The notes below the pieces were generated by a model. It did no database searches. It was not told the origin of the DNA and worked only from the letters and a program-made list of their open reading frames with translations. A DNA stretch of 64,000 nt from Micromonospora sp. WMMD1128 (lineage in GTDB: Bacteria > Actinomycetota > Actinomycetes > Mycobacteriales > Micromonosporaceae), in contig NZ_CP114902.1 in the NCBI RefSeq assembly GCF_027497235.1, positions 1,687,501 to 1,751,500 of the forward strand. The letters are read 5' to 3'. Below, piece by piece: positions 28,123-36,137 of this stretch. Position 1 is the first letter of the stretch. The number at the start of each line of letters is the position of its first letter. The position numbers were made by a program, and so were the translations under genes.

Positions 28123-28167
28123 GTCTGCTCCTGTCGCGAGGGGGTCGCGGCTCATTGTGGAGCAGAC
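28123..28167 (-). promoter_or_regulatory. leader hairpin that buries the ribosome binding site of the Cys-tail protein
   Basis: On the minus strand GTCTGCTCC (28167-28159) pairs perfectly with GGAGCAGAC (28131-28123), which contains most of the AGGAG of the following gene. An inner CGCGA/TCGCG stem closes the loop. The start codon follows 1 nt after the stem. Folding would block initiation. Confidence 0.55.
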
Positions 28168-28213
28168 GCGCCAGCGTTGATCACTGGGAAGGGTGCAGTT
28201 ACCGGACCGAGAC

Positions 28214-28786
28214 TCAGGGCCGGCGGACGGCCTCCTCGACCAGGTCGAGCACGCGGCTCAGGTCGCCGGCCGGACGGCCCATCGCCAGGTGCAGCACCAG
28301 CCCGTCGTACGCCAGCTCCAGGAACTGGGCCAGCACGTCGATCGGCACGTCGTCGCGGAGCACGCCTGCCTCCCGCTGGCGCAGCAGCCGTTCCCGGGTC
28401 GCCTCGGCGATCGCCGCGGACCGCTCGGACCAGCGCCTGGCGAACGCCGGGTCGGTGCGTAGCCGGCGGGAGACCTCAAGCTGGCTGCCGAGCCAGCCGG
28501 TGGTGTCCGGGGAGACGGCCCGGGCCAGCAGGTCGCGCATCACCTGCACCAGGCCGTTGCGGGCCACGGTCTCCACCATGGCGGCGGCGTCGTCCTCGGC
28601 GACGGCGAGGAAGAGCGAGTCCTTGTCCCGGAAGTGGTGGAAGATCGCGCCCCGGGAGAGGCCGGTGGCCTCCTCCAACCGCCGCACGGTGGCGCCCTCG
28701 TAGCCGTGTCGGGCGAAACACGCCCGCGCCGCGGCGAGGATCTCCTGCCGGCGCGCGTCGAGCTGGTCCTGACTTACTCTGGGCAC
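28214..28786 (-). CDS. TetR family regulator
   Basis: The 190-residue protein has the N-terminal helix-turn-helix RRQEILAAARACFARHGYEG followed by TGLSRGAIFHHFRDKDSLF and an all-helical ligand domain ending DLVEEAVRRP. It is divergent from a nitrilase gene across a 67-bp gap that contains a perfect 16-bp palindrome, so it probably represses both genes. The GTG at 28784-28786 was chosen; there is no ribosome binding site and the transcript may be leaderless. The ligand is unknown. Confidence 0.88.
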   Translation of the reverse strand: MPRVSQDQLDARRQEILAAARACFARHGYEGATVRRLEEATGLSRGAIFHHFRDKDSLFLAVAEDDAAAMVETVARNGLVQVMRDLLARAVSPDTTGWLGSQLEVSRRLRTDPAFARRWSERSAAIAEATRERLLRQREAGVLRDDVPIDVLAQFLELAYDGLVLHLAMGRPAGDLSRVLDLVEEAVRRP

Positions 28787-28821
28787 GGCACGATCGTCCC
28801 AGGTGGGAGGGGACCGGCGCA

Positions 28822-28837
28822 AACCGTACGTACGGTT
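28822..28837. promoter_or_regulatory. palindromic operator between the TetR and nitrilase genes
   Basis: AACCGTACGTACGGTT is a perfect 16-bp palindrome, extended to GC(n)16-core(n)GC on both sides. It lies just upstream of TACGAT (28841-28846), the -10 box 7 nt before the nitrilase GTG. The place and symmetry fit a TetR dimer site. Confidence 0.75.
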
Positions 28838-28853
28838 CGCTACGATCCCGGTC

Positions 28854-29696
28854 GTGTCCCTCCCCACCCGACCGCTCACCGTCGCCGCCGTGCAGGCCGA
28901 ACCGGTGCCCGGGGACGTCCCCGGCAACGCCCGCGCCGCCGCCCGCCTGGTCCACCGGGCCGCCGGCGCCCGCGTCGTCGTGCTGCCCGAACTGTTCCTG
29001 CCGGCGTACCACCCGCCGACGCTCGGCGCGGACCCGACCGGGACGGACGTGGCCGCCGACCCCGACGGGCGGGTCGACGACGCGCGGCTGGACCCGCTGC
29101 GCACCGCCGCCCGCGACGGCGGGACCGCCGTGGTGATCGGCGCGGCGGTCCGCCACCCCGACCGGCGGCGCACCATCTCGTCGCTCGTCGTCGACCCGAC
29201 CGGCACGGTCACCGCGGCGTACGACAAGCAACAGCTCTGGAGCGGCGAGCGCGAGCTGTTCGACGCCGGCCGGCGCGGCGCCACCCTCATGGTCGACGAG
29301 TGGCGGCTCGGCCTCGGCATCTGCTACGACGGCTGCTTCCCCGAGCACGGCCGAGCGGCGGCGGCCGACGGCGCGCACGGATATCTGTGTCCCAGCGGCT
29401 ACTTGGCCGGCTCGGCCCATCGCCGCGACCTCTACTACGCGGCCCGCGCCCTGGACAACACCATGTTCGTGGTCTTCGCCAACGCGGTCGGCGGCGCGGA
29501 TCCCTGGCGGTTCAACGGTGGCGCGGCGGTCTACGACCCGGAGGGCCGGCCGCTGGCCCGGGGCGCGGACACCGGGGAGGACGTGCTGGTGGCGGCGCTG
29601 GACCCGGGCGTCCTGGCGGACACCCGCGCGGCACACACCATGCTGCTCGACCGGCTGCCCGACGCCGGGGCCGCCCGCGCGACCCTCATCGCGTGA
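28854..29696 (+). CDS. carbon-nitrogen hydrolase (nitrilase superfamily)
   Basis: The 280-residue protein has the Glu-Lys-Cys triad of the superfamily: E in VVLPELFLPAYHPP, K in YDKQQLWSGERELF and C in LGICYDGCFPEHGRAAA. It hydrolyses a C-N bond of an amide or nitrile; the substrate is unknown. The GTG at 28854 follows TACGAT by 7 nt with no ribosome binding site, so the mRNA is probably leaderless. A TetR operator overlaps the promoter. Confidence 0.92.
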   Translation: MSLPTRPLTVAAVQAEPVPGDVPGNARAAARLVHRAAGARVVVLPELFLPAYHPPTLGADPTGTDVAADPDGRVDDARLDPLRTAARDGGTAVVIGAAVRHPDRRRTISSLVVDPTGTVTAAYDKQQLWSGERELFDAGRRGATLMVDEWRLGLGICYDGCFPEHGRAAAADGAHGYLCPSGYLAGSAHRRDLYYAARALDNTMFVVFANAVGGADPWRFNGGAAVYDPEGRPLARGADTGEDVLVAALDPGVLADTRAAHTMLLDRLPDAGAARATLIA

Positions 29697-29755
29697 CCAC
29701 GTACGCGGGCCCCTCGACCCTGCCGGTGTCCCGGCCGTTCCCGTAGGGTGCTCAG

Positions 29756-30400
29756 GTGCCGTTGCTCCTGCTTGATCTGGACAACACCCTCCTGGACCGC
29801 GACGGGTCGTTCCGCGCCTGGGGAGCACGCTTCCTGGACACCATCGGCGCGCCCACCGTCGACCTCGACTGGCTGGTCTCCGTCGACGCCGACGGGTTGA
29901 CCGACCGCTGGGACGTGGCCGACGCCATCCGTGACCGCTACGGCCTGCGGATCCCCTCGATCGACCTGGTCGACGAGCTGCGCGACGGTGTGGTGGCGCA
30001 CATGCGACTGGACCCGCTCGTGGCCTGCGCGCTGCGGATCGCCGCCGACGCCGGCTGGGTGCCGGTCGTGGTCACCAACGGCGCGACGCGCCAGCAGGAC
30101 GACAAGATCCGGCGGACCGGCCTGGACCGGTACGTCGCCGACTGGGTGATCTCCGAGGAGGCCGGGGTCAGCAAGCCCAACCCACGGATCTTCGCGCTCG
30201 CCGCCCAGCGGACCCGGATGCCGCTGCGCGGCGCGTGGGTGGTCGGCGACAGCCCGGAGGCGGACATCGGCGGCGCGACCGCGGTCGGCCTCCCGAGCGT
30301 CTGGCTGCACCGGGGCCGCCGCTGGTCGGACCCCCGGTTCGCGCCGACCCGGGTCGAGGACGGGTTGATCCCGGCCGTCGCCGCCGTGCTGGCGGGCTGA
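29756..30400 (+). CDS. HAD family hydrolase
   Basis: The 214-residue protein has the four HAD motifs: LLLDLDNTLLDRDG (nucleophile and acid aspartates), VVVTNGATRQQ, a lysine in GVSKPNPRIFALA, and VVGDSPEADIGGATA. The cap is helical as in phosphoglycolate-phosphatase-like enzymes. It is probably a small-molecule phosphatase. GTG at 29756 lies 6 nt after TAGGGT (29744-29749), again a leaderless arrangement. Confidence 0.92.
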   Translation: MPLLLLDLDNTLLDRDGSFRAWGARFLDTIGAPTVDLDWLVSVDADGLTDRWDVADAIRDRYGLRIPSIDLVDELRDGVVAHMRLDPLVACALRIAADAGWVPVVVTNGATRQQDDKIRRTGLDRYVADWVISEEAGVSKPNPRIFALAAQRTRMPLRGAWVVGDSPEADIGGATAVGLPSVWLHRGRRWSDPRFAPTRVEDGLIPAVAAVLAG

Positions 30401-30498
30401 ACGGGGAAAATTGGTTGCCCCGCCCGAGCGGGCCCGCGACCATGGTGCCGCGCGAGGGCGCACCCGGGCGTCGCCCGGTCGAGGAGAGGAGGTCGGTC

Positions 30499-30645
30499 AT
30501 GGCCGTCTTTGCAGGGTCGTTCCGCCTGCCTCCACCAGCCTCGACCGAAGGACAGATCCACCCGTGCGTGACCACGACATCCCGGCGCCGCAGCGCCGTG
30601 GCCGCGGCAAGAGCCGCTTCGACGACGACGAACCCGATTTCCTGA
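30499..30645 (+). CDS. possible small ORF overlapping the RIO kinase start
   Basis: ATG at 30499 follows GAGGAGAGGAGG by a few bases, one of the strongest ribosome binding sites in the window, and encodes 48 residues starting MAVFAGSFRLPPPASTEGQI. The last 82 nt overlap the kinase gene in another frame. I recognise no domain. It may be a coupling leader for the kinase or a genuine small protein; it could also be chance. Confidence 0.3.
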   Translation: MAVFAGSFRLPPPASTEGQIHPCVTTTSRRRSAVAAARAASTTTNPIS

Positions 30646-31490
30646 AGCGGGGCGGTCCCCGGCCGACCCTCGGCGACCCGGACGCCGAGCCCGACGCGGA
30701 GGACCGCTGGTCCACCTGGGACCAGGCCGTGCACGGCCCCGAGCCGTACCCCGCCTGGCTGGTCACCGAGTTGGCCGCCCGGGACACCGAGCTCGGCATG
30801 CTCAAGACCGGCAAGGAGGCGGACGTCCACCTGGTCCGTCGTGCCGTGCCGGACACCGATCGGAGCTGCCTGCTGGCGGCCAAGCGCTACCGGGACGCCC
30901 AGCACCGGCTCTTCCACCGGGACGCCGGCTATCTCGAGGGCCGGCGGGTACGCCGGTCGCGGGAGATGCGGGCGATGGCCGGCCGGACCACGTTCGGCCG
31001 GCAGATGATCGCCGGGCAGTGGGCGGCGGCCGAGTTCGCCGCGCTGTCCCGCCTCTGGGAGATCGGCGTCGCCTCCGGGCGGATCGCCGTGCCCTACCCG
31101 GTGCAACTGCTCGGCACCGAACTGATGCTGGAGTTCGTCGGCGACGCCGAGGCGGGGGAGGCCGCGCCCCGGCTGGCCCAGGTCCGACCCACCGACGCCG
31201 GGTTGCGTGACCTCTGGGAGCAGATGGTCGACGCGTTGGTGGTGCTGGCCCGCGCCGGATACGCCCACGGCGACCTGTCGCCGTACAACCTCCTGGTGCA
31301 CGCCGGCCGGCTCGTCATGATCGACCTGCCGCAGGTGGTGGATGTGGTGGCCAACCCGCAGGGCGGGGAGTTCCTGGCCCGGGACGTGCGGGTGGTCGCT
31401 GCCTGGTTCACCGCCCGCGGCCTGCCGGCCACCACCACCGACCCGGCCGCGCTGACCGAGACGTTGTTGCGGGAGGCGGGCATCCGCTGA
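30564..31490 (+). CDS. RIO1-like serine kinase
   Basis: The 308-residue protein shows RIO-type kinase features: an N-lobe with GKEADVHLVRRA and the ATP-binding lysine in LLAAKRYRDAQHRLF. The catalytic loop is YAHGDLSPYNLLVHAG and the metal-binding segment VMIDLPQVVDVV. RIO kinases act in ribosome maturation in eukaryotes and archaea; the bacterial role is unclear. GTG at 30564 follows AAGGACAG. The first 40 residues are charged and probably disordered. Confidence 0.88.
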   Translation: MRDHDIPAPQRRGRGKSRFDDDEPDFLKRGGPRPTLGDPDAEPDAEDRWSTWDQAVHGPEPYPAWLVTELAARDTELGMLKTGKEADVHLVRRAVPDTDRSCLLAAKRYRDAQHRLFHRDAGYLEGRRVRRSREMRAMAGRTTFGRQMIAGQWAAAEFAALSRLWEIGVASGRIAVPYPVQLLGTELMLEFVGDAEAGEAAPRLAQVRPTDAGLRDLWEQMVDALVVLARAGYAHGDLSPYNLLVHAGRLVMIDLPQVVDVVANPQGGEFLARDVRVVAAWFTARGLPATTTDPAALTETLLREAGIR

Positions 31491-31497
31491 CCACACG

Positions 31498-31541
31498 CCG
31501 TGTCCCGGGCGGGCCCGCTCGGTCCCCGCCCGTGGACACGG
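31498..31541 (+). terminator. hairpin after the RIO kinase gene
   Basis: CCGTGTCC (31498-31505) pairs with GGACACGG (31534-31541), with an inner GGGCGGG/CCCGCCC stem (31507-31513/31525-31531). It begins 8 nt after the kinase stop. There is no U-run. Confidence 0.65.
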
Positions 31542-31652
31542 GTCGGCGTCGTGCCGTGGTCATCGGGTCGGCGTTGGGCCGTGGTTACCTGGTCGGCGGT
31601 CGTGGTCGCCCAGGGGCCGCCGGGTCGGCGTCGTGCCGGACGGGCCGCCGGA

Positions 31653-31901
31653 TCACTGGAGGTAGCGCTCGACCTCCGGCACCGGGCGCTCGCCCTGCGC
31701 CTCCGGGTCGCCGTGCGCCTGACGGGCCGCCCGGCGGCGGCGGAGCAGGTCCCAGCACTGGTCCAGGGACTCCTCCAGGTGCCGCAGCCGCTCGCGGGCC
31801 TCGTCGTCGGTGCCGGCCTCGTGCTCCTGCGCGCCGGCGCGCAGCCGGTGCTCCTCGTCGACGAGTTCCGAGATCCGGCTCAGGATGGTCTTGTCGTCCA
31901 T
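31653..31901 (-). CDS. DUF2630 family protein
   Basis: The 82-residue acidic, all-helical protein reads MDDKTILSRISELVDEEHRL, then ERLRHLEESLDQCWDLLRRR and ends VPEVERYLQ. This matches the small actinobacterial DUF2630 family, of unknown function, probably a coiled-coil hairpin. The ATG at 31899-31901 is clear from the family start. It stands alone, converging on the RIO kinase gene. Confidence 0.85.
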   Translation of the reverse strand: MDDKTILSRISELVDEEHRLRAGAQEHEAGTDDEARERLRHLEESLDQCWDLLRRRRAARQAHGDPEAQGERPVPEVERYLQ

Positions 31902-32234
31902 CCCCGAAGCTTGGCACAGCCGACGCGCCCGCGCCCGCGTTCCGCGCCGCGCGCCCGGGTGTCGCCCCCGCGCCCCGCCCGCGCTCGCGCGCCGAGTGTT
32001 AACAAGGGGCCCCGCCTCTACCGAATGCGTTAACAAGGGGCCCCTCCTTGCATGCAGGAAGGCTTGCGGCGTGGCGTATATCCCACCGGCTCCATTCTCG
32101 ACAAAGAGATTGTTGTTACGTGAAATATCCTCTGTGCCGCCTTTTGATTCATCGCTCAGGATGGCATGCTCACGAGCAAGGTTCACGGGTCGAGACGGGG
32201 TAACGACCCTCAGTCAACCCGAGGGAGCGTTCAG
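31902..32234. other. 333-bp intergenic region upstream of the P450 gene
   Basis: The region holds two tandem GTTAACAAGGGGCCCC units and then an AT-richer segment (about 32080-32170) that may contain the promoter of the diterpene operon. No clear gene is present. GAGGGAG at 32221-32227 serves the P450 start. Confidence 0.5.
31998..32044. repeat. 31-bp-period GTTAACAAGGGGCCCC tandem pair
   Basis: GTTAACAAGGGGCCCC occurs at 31998-32013 and 32029-32044, with CTCTACCGAATGC between the units. The same unit with G for C (GTTAAGAAGGGGCCCC), the same 31-bp period and nearly the same linker recurs at 58320-58366. Confidence 0.85.
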
Positions 32235-33626
32235 GTGGTCGATTCGTCCGACCCGTCCCTGCCGTCATCACCCCGGAAGCCGCACACCGTGCCGCTGCGG
32301 CGGATCCTGCCCGCTGTCCTACGGGACCCGGCGCGCGCGCTCATCGACATCGGCAACCGCACCGGCGGCGACCTGGTCCGGCTCAACCTCGGTTCGTTCC
32401 GGCCCTACCTGGTCACCCACCCCCGGCACGTGCAGCACGTGCTGCGGGACCGGGCGGACAACTACGAGCGCGCCGGCGACGGGTTGTTCTGGCGTCCGGT
32501 CAAGCGGCTGTTCGGCGAGGGCATCCTCGGCGAGGGGCAGGTCTGGTCGGCCAGCCGCCGGATGTTGCAGCCGATGTTCACCGCCCGCCGGGTGGAGGCG
32601 CTCATCGACGGCATGGCCGACGCCATCTCCGACGCCGTCGACGAGCTGGACGAGCCGTACCGCGCCGGCCGCCCGGTCGACATCGGCGTCGAGCAGGCCC
32701 GCATCGTCAGTCGAGCGATCATGAAGGTGCTCTTCGCCGACCGGATCTCGGTGCCGGACGCGATGCGCGTGATCGACGCCCAGGACCGCATCGCCACCGC
32801 GGTCATCCCCCGGATCGTCGTGCCGTTCGCGCCGCTGTCGCTGCCCATGCCGGGGGACCGTACGTTCCGGCGTGCGGTGCGCGTCGTCGACGACGTGCTG
32901 GTGCCGATCGTCCGGCGGACCCGCGACGACGCCGACTCCGGCGACGACATCATCTCCACGCTCTGGCGGGCCCGCACCGACGACGGCCGGCGACTCGACG
33001 AGCGGCAGGTCCGCAACGACACCGTGGCCATGTTCGCCGCCACCACCGAGACCACCATCAACGTGCTCACCTGGGCCTGGCCCCACCTGCACCAGCACCC
33101 CGAGGTCGCCGGGCGGCTCTACGCCGAGATCGACGAGGTGGTCGGCGGCGGGCCGGTACGCCGCGAGCACCTCGACCGGCTCACCTACACCCGGATGGTG
33201 CTCGACGAGCTGCTGCGGCTCTATCCGATCGGCTGGATCATCCCGCGCCGCGCGGTCGCCGAGGACGTCATCGACGGCGTGCCGATCGAGGCCGGGGCCA
33301 CCATGGCGGTCAGTCCGCTGATCACCCAGCGGATGCGGCAGTTCTGGGACCGCCCGGACGAGTTCGACCCGGAGCGGTTCCGGCCGGACCGGGTCCGCGC
33401 CCGCCACCGGTACGCCCACTTCCCGTTCGGCGGCGGCCCGCACCAGTGCCTCGGCATGTATCTGTTCTATCTGGAGGCCCAGCTCATCCTCGCCACCATG
33501 CTCAGCCGCTACCGTTTCCGCCTGCACCGCACCGACGTGCCCGGGCTGCGGCTGGCCGCCGCGTTGCGGCCACGCGAACGGGTCGAGCTGACGCTGCTCG
33601 CCGCCGGCCGGGTGGAGGCGGCGTGA
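32235..33626 (+). CDS. cytochrome P450 of the diterpene operon
   Basis: The 463-residue protein has the heme-thiolate motif FPFGGGPHQCLGMYL, the ExxR helix in LDELLRLYPIGW and an I-helix with AATTETTINVLTW, where the usual A/G-G is changed to A-T. It is likely to hydroxylate or further oxidise the terpene made by the two downstream genes. GTG at 32235 is 7 nt after GAGGGAG. Its stop overlaps the next start (GTGA), so all three genes are translationally coupled. A redox partner is not encoded nearby. Confidence 0.92.
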   Translation: MVDSSDPSLPSSPRKPHTVPLRRILPAVLRDPARALIDIGNRTGGDLVRLNLGSFRPYLVTHPRHVQHVLRDRADNYERAGDGLFWRPVKRLFGEGILGEGQVWSASRRMLQPMFTARRVEALIDGMADAISDAVDELDEPYRAGRPVDIGVEQARIVSRAIMKVLFADRISVPDAMRVIDAQDRIATAVIPRIVVPFAPLSLPMPGDRTFRRAVRVVDDVLVPIVRRTRDDADSGDDIISTLWRARTDDGRRLDERQVRNDTVAMFAATTETTINVLTWAWPHLHQHPEVAGRLYAEIDEVVGGGPVRREHLDRLTYTRMVLDELLRLYPIGWIIPRRAVAEDVIDGVPIEAGATMAVSPLITQRMRQFWDRPDEFDPERFRPDRVRARHRYAHFPFGGGPHQCLGMYLFYLEAQLILATMLSRYRFRLHRTDVPGLRLAAALRPRERVELTLLAAGRVEAA

Positions 33627-34498
33627 CCGGCGTACCGGCGTCGGATCCGATCGCCGCGGCGGCGGAGCAGGGCCGGATCTGCGCGCTCGCCGCGCACGGC
33701 CAGCGCGGGCTGCGCCGGGCCGCCGCCGCACATCCCGAGCTGTTCCCCGGTGACCCGTTCGACGCGACGTTGTTCAGCAGCATCGCCTCGGCCATGGCGT
33801 TCAGCGCGCCCTGGCACACGGCCGCGCAGCTGGCGGTCACCAACCGCGCGGTGCTGTGGGGCTTCGCCGTCGACTGGCTGGTCGACCACGAGGCGACCAG
33901 CCGCGCCGAGGTGGACCGGATCGGCCGTACCTGCCTGGACGTGCTCGACGGCGCCGGCGCCGACGACCCGCTGGGCCGGTTCCTCGCCGAGCTGCGCGAC
34001 GACGTCGCGGCTGCGCCCGCCTACCGGGCGTTGCGCGGACGCTGGCGCGCCACGATGGAGCGCACGCTCGACGCGATGGCCCGGGAGTGGACGTGGCGAC
34101 GCACCGGCCGCCCGACGCTCGCGGAATACCTGGCCAACGCCGACAACCTCGCCGCCACCGTGGTCAACGTGGCGCACTGGATCCACACCGGATCGGTGAC
34201 CGACGCCGCCGTGCTGGACCGGCTGATCGAGGTCGGCGACGAGGTGCAGCGGGCCCTGCGGCTCGTCAACGACCTCGGCACCCACCGGCGGGACGTGGCG
34301 TCGGGCGACCTCAACGCGTTGCTGCTGGTGGACGACCCGGCGGAGGTCGAGCGGCGGTTCGCCGAGCAGGTGGACCACTGCCGCGTCCTGCTGGCGAAGC
34401 TGGCCGGCGAGGCGCCTCGGGAGGCCGACTTCCTGTCCCGGCAGCTCGGCTTCACCACCGGGTTCTACCGCCACACCGACTTCTGGGGTGTGCGGTGA
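33623..34498 (+). CDS. class I terpene synthase
   Basis: The 291-residue all-helical protein has a degenerate Asp-rich motif (FAVDWLVDHEATSRAEVD) instead of DDxxD. The Mg-binding NSE-type motif is well preserved as NDLGTHRRDVASGDLN. The C-terminus FTTGFYRHTDFWG is in the place of the conserved Arg-Tyr end. Together with the class II cyclase it would take a cyclised diphosphate and ionise it to form the final diterpene. The GTG at 33623 overlaps the P450 stop. Confidence 0.83.
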   Translation: MTGVPASDPIAAAAEQGRICALAAHGQRGLRRAAAAHPELFPGDPFDATLFSSIASAMAFSAPWHTAAQLAVTNRAVLWGFAVDWLVDHEATSRAEVDRIGRTCLDVLDGAGADDPLGRFLAELRDDVAAAPAYRALRGRWRATMERTLDAMAREWTWRRTGRPTLAEYLANADNLAATVVNVAHWIHTGSVTDAAVLDRLIEVGDEVQRALRLVNDLGTHRRDVASGDLNALLLVDDPAEVERRFAEQVDHCRVLLAKLAGEAPREADFLSRQLGFTTGFYRHTDFWGVR

Positions 34499-36057
34499 GC
34501 CTCACCGCCCAGCCCACGACCCGGGCCGGCGCCGCCCAGCACCTGGTCGACGCGCTCGCCCGCGACCCGGCCGGGCAGACCTCGCCGTCGGTCTACGAGA
34601 CCGGCCGGCTGACCGCGCTGGCGCCCTGGCTGCCCGGTCATGATGTGCGGGTGGCCTGGCTGCTCGACCGGCAGCGCCCGGACGGCGGCTGGGGTGGTCC
34701 CGGCGGCTACGCGCTGGTGCCGACGTTGAGCGCCGTCGAGGCCCTGCTGGCCGAGCTGCACCGGGCCGGGTCCACCAGCCCGGCGTCGGCGCCGACCGCC
34801 GCCGCGCACCGGGGCCTGGCCTTCCTGGCCGCCGCGCTGCGCGGCGACGCCCCGCCCGACCTACCGGCCACCGATCTGATCGTGCCCGCGCTGCTGGCCG
34901 CCGTCGACCGGCACCTCACCGGGCCGGCGGGTCCGCCGCCCGGGCTGGCCGAGTGGGCGGACCGGCCCCGCCTGCCGCTGCCGGCCGGTCTCGACCCGGC
35001 CCGGCTGACCCGGGTACGCGGACTGCTGGCCACCGGGCGGCCGGTGCCGGAGAAGCTGGCGCACGCGCTGGAGGTGGCAGGCGAGCTGGCGTACCGGGCG
35101 GCCGGGGTCCAACCCTCGGCGAGCGGGGCGGTGGGCGCCTCCCCGGCGGCCACGGCGGCCTGGCTCGGCCGACCCGAGCCCGGTCCCGCGCTCGACTACC
35201 TGCGCGCCGTCGCCGGGTCCGGGCCGGTGCCCTGCGCCAGCCCGATCACCGTCTTCGAGCGGGCCTGGGTGCTTGCCGTCCTGATCCGGGCCGGCGTCTC
35301 GGTGCGCGTGCCCGAGCCGGTGTCGGCCGGGCTGCGCGCCGCGGTCGGCGCGTCCGGCGCGGCCACCGCGCCGGGGTTGCCGGCCGACGCCGACACCACC
35401 TCGGTCGTGCTCTACACGCTGGCCCGGCTGGGCCGGCCGCTCTGCGTCTCCCCGCTCGCCGGGTACGACACCGGGCGCCAGTTCTGCACCTGGCCGGGGG
35501 AGGACGGCGCGTCGCTGACCACGAACGCGCACGTGCTCGACGCCCTCGGCGAGCACCCGACCCGGCCCGGAGTCACCGCGTCCCGCCGCCGGGTCACCGA
35601 CTGGCTGGTGCGACGCCAGGAGCCGGACGGGCGGTGGGACGACCGCTGGCACGCCTCGGCGTACTACGCCACCTACGCGGTGTTGCTCGCCCTGGCCGAT
35701 CACGCGCCCGACGGCGCGGCCCGCGACGCCGTGGAGCGGGGCGTGCGGTGGCTGCTGGACACGCAGCGGCCGGACGGCTCCTGGGGTCGCTGGCACGGCA
35801 CCGCCGAGGAGACCGCGTACGCGGTGCTCACGCTGGCGCGGGCCGGCGGCTCGGGCGACGCCCGGATCGCCGCGGCGTTGGTGCGGGGTCGGGGTCGGCT
35901 GTCCGAGCTGGACCGTTGCGACGACGGACCGGCGCTCTGGCACGACAAGGACCTCTACCGCCCGACGCTCATCGTGCGCGCGGCGGTGCTCGCCGCCTCG
36001 GGACGCACCGGTTGGACATCGACGCAACCCCTACCTGCCATGATCAGGATCGCTTGA
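34495..36057 (+). CDS. class II diterpene cyclase (copalyl diphosphate synthase type)
   Basis: The 520-residue alpha-barrel protein has the protonation motif as DADTTSVVLYTL (the bacterial DxDTT form). QW-like repeats appear in LLDRQRPDGGWGGPGGYALV, RRQEPDGRWDDRWHAS and DTQRPDGSWGRWHG. It should cyclise geranylgeranyl diphosphate to a copalyl-type diphosphate. GTG at 34495 overlaps the class I synthase stop. No GGPP synthase lies nearby. The set P450, class I and class II recalls the Salinispora arenicola isopimaradiene-type operon, from memory. Confidence 0.9.
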   Translation: MSLTAQPTTRAGAAQHLVDALARDPAGQTSPSVYETGRLTALAPWLPGHDVRVAWLLDRQRPDGGWGGPGGYALVPTLSAVEALLAELHRAGSTSPASAPTAAAHRGLAFLAAALRGDAPPDLPATDLIVPALLAAVDRHLTGPAGPPPGLAEWADRPRLPLPAGLDPARLTRVRGLLATGRPVPEKLAHALEVAGELAYRAAGVQPSASGAVGASPAATAAWLGRPEPGPALDYLRAVAGSGPVPCASPITVFERAWVLAVLIRAGVSVRVPEPVSAGLRAAVGASGAATAPGLPADADTTSVVLYTLARLGRPLCVSPLAGYDTGRQFCTWPGEDGASLTTNAHVLDALGEHPTRPGVTASRRRVTDWLVRRQEPDGRWDDRWHASAYYATYAVLLALADHAPDGAARDAVERGVRWLLDTQRPDGSWGRWHGTAEETAYAVLTLARAGGSGDARIAAALVRGRGRLSELDRCDDGPALWHDKDLYRPTLIVRAAVLAASGRTGWTSTQPLPAMIRIA

Positions 36058-36083
36058 ACGGAGTTCACGACGACTGCTAGCGT
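36054..36083 (+). promoter_or_regulatory. promoter of the conservon
   Basis: TTGAAC (36054-36059) and TAGCGT (36078-36083) are separated by 18 bp. The ATG of the sensor kinase lies 54 nt downstream of the -10. The -35 overlaps the end of the diterpene cyclase gene. Confidence 0.6.
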
Positions 36084-36137
36084 GCGCCGGAGTCGATCGA
36101 ATGTCGGACCGACCGAAGACCGGGCCAGGACGGTGTG

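Noticed and set aside
30300..30400. tRNA or other structured RNA genes anywhere in the window
   Set aside because: I looked for a T-loop-like GGTTCRANNCC with matching acceptor arms in intergenic regions and found none convincing. A tRNAscan search would be decisive.
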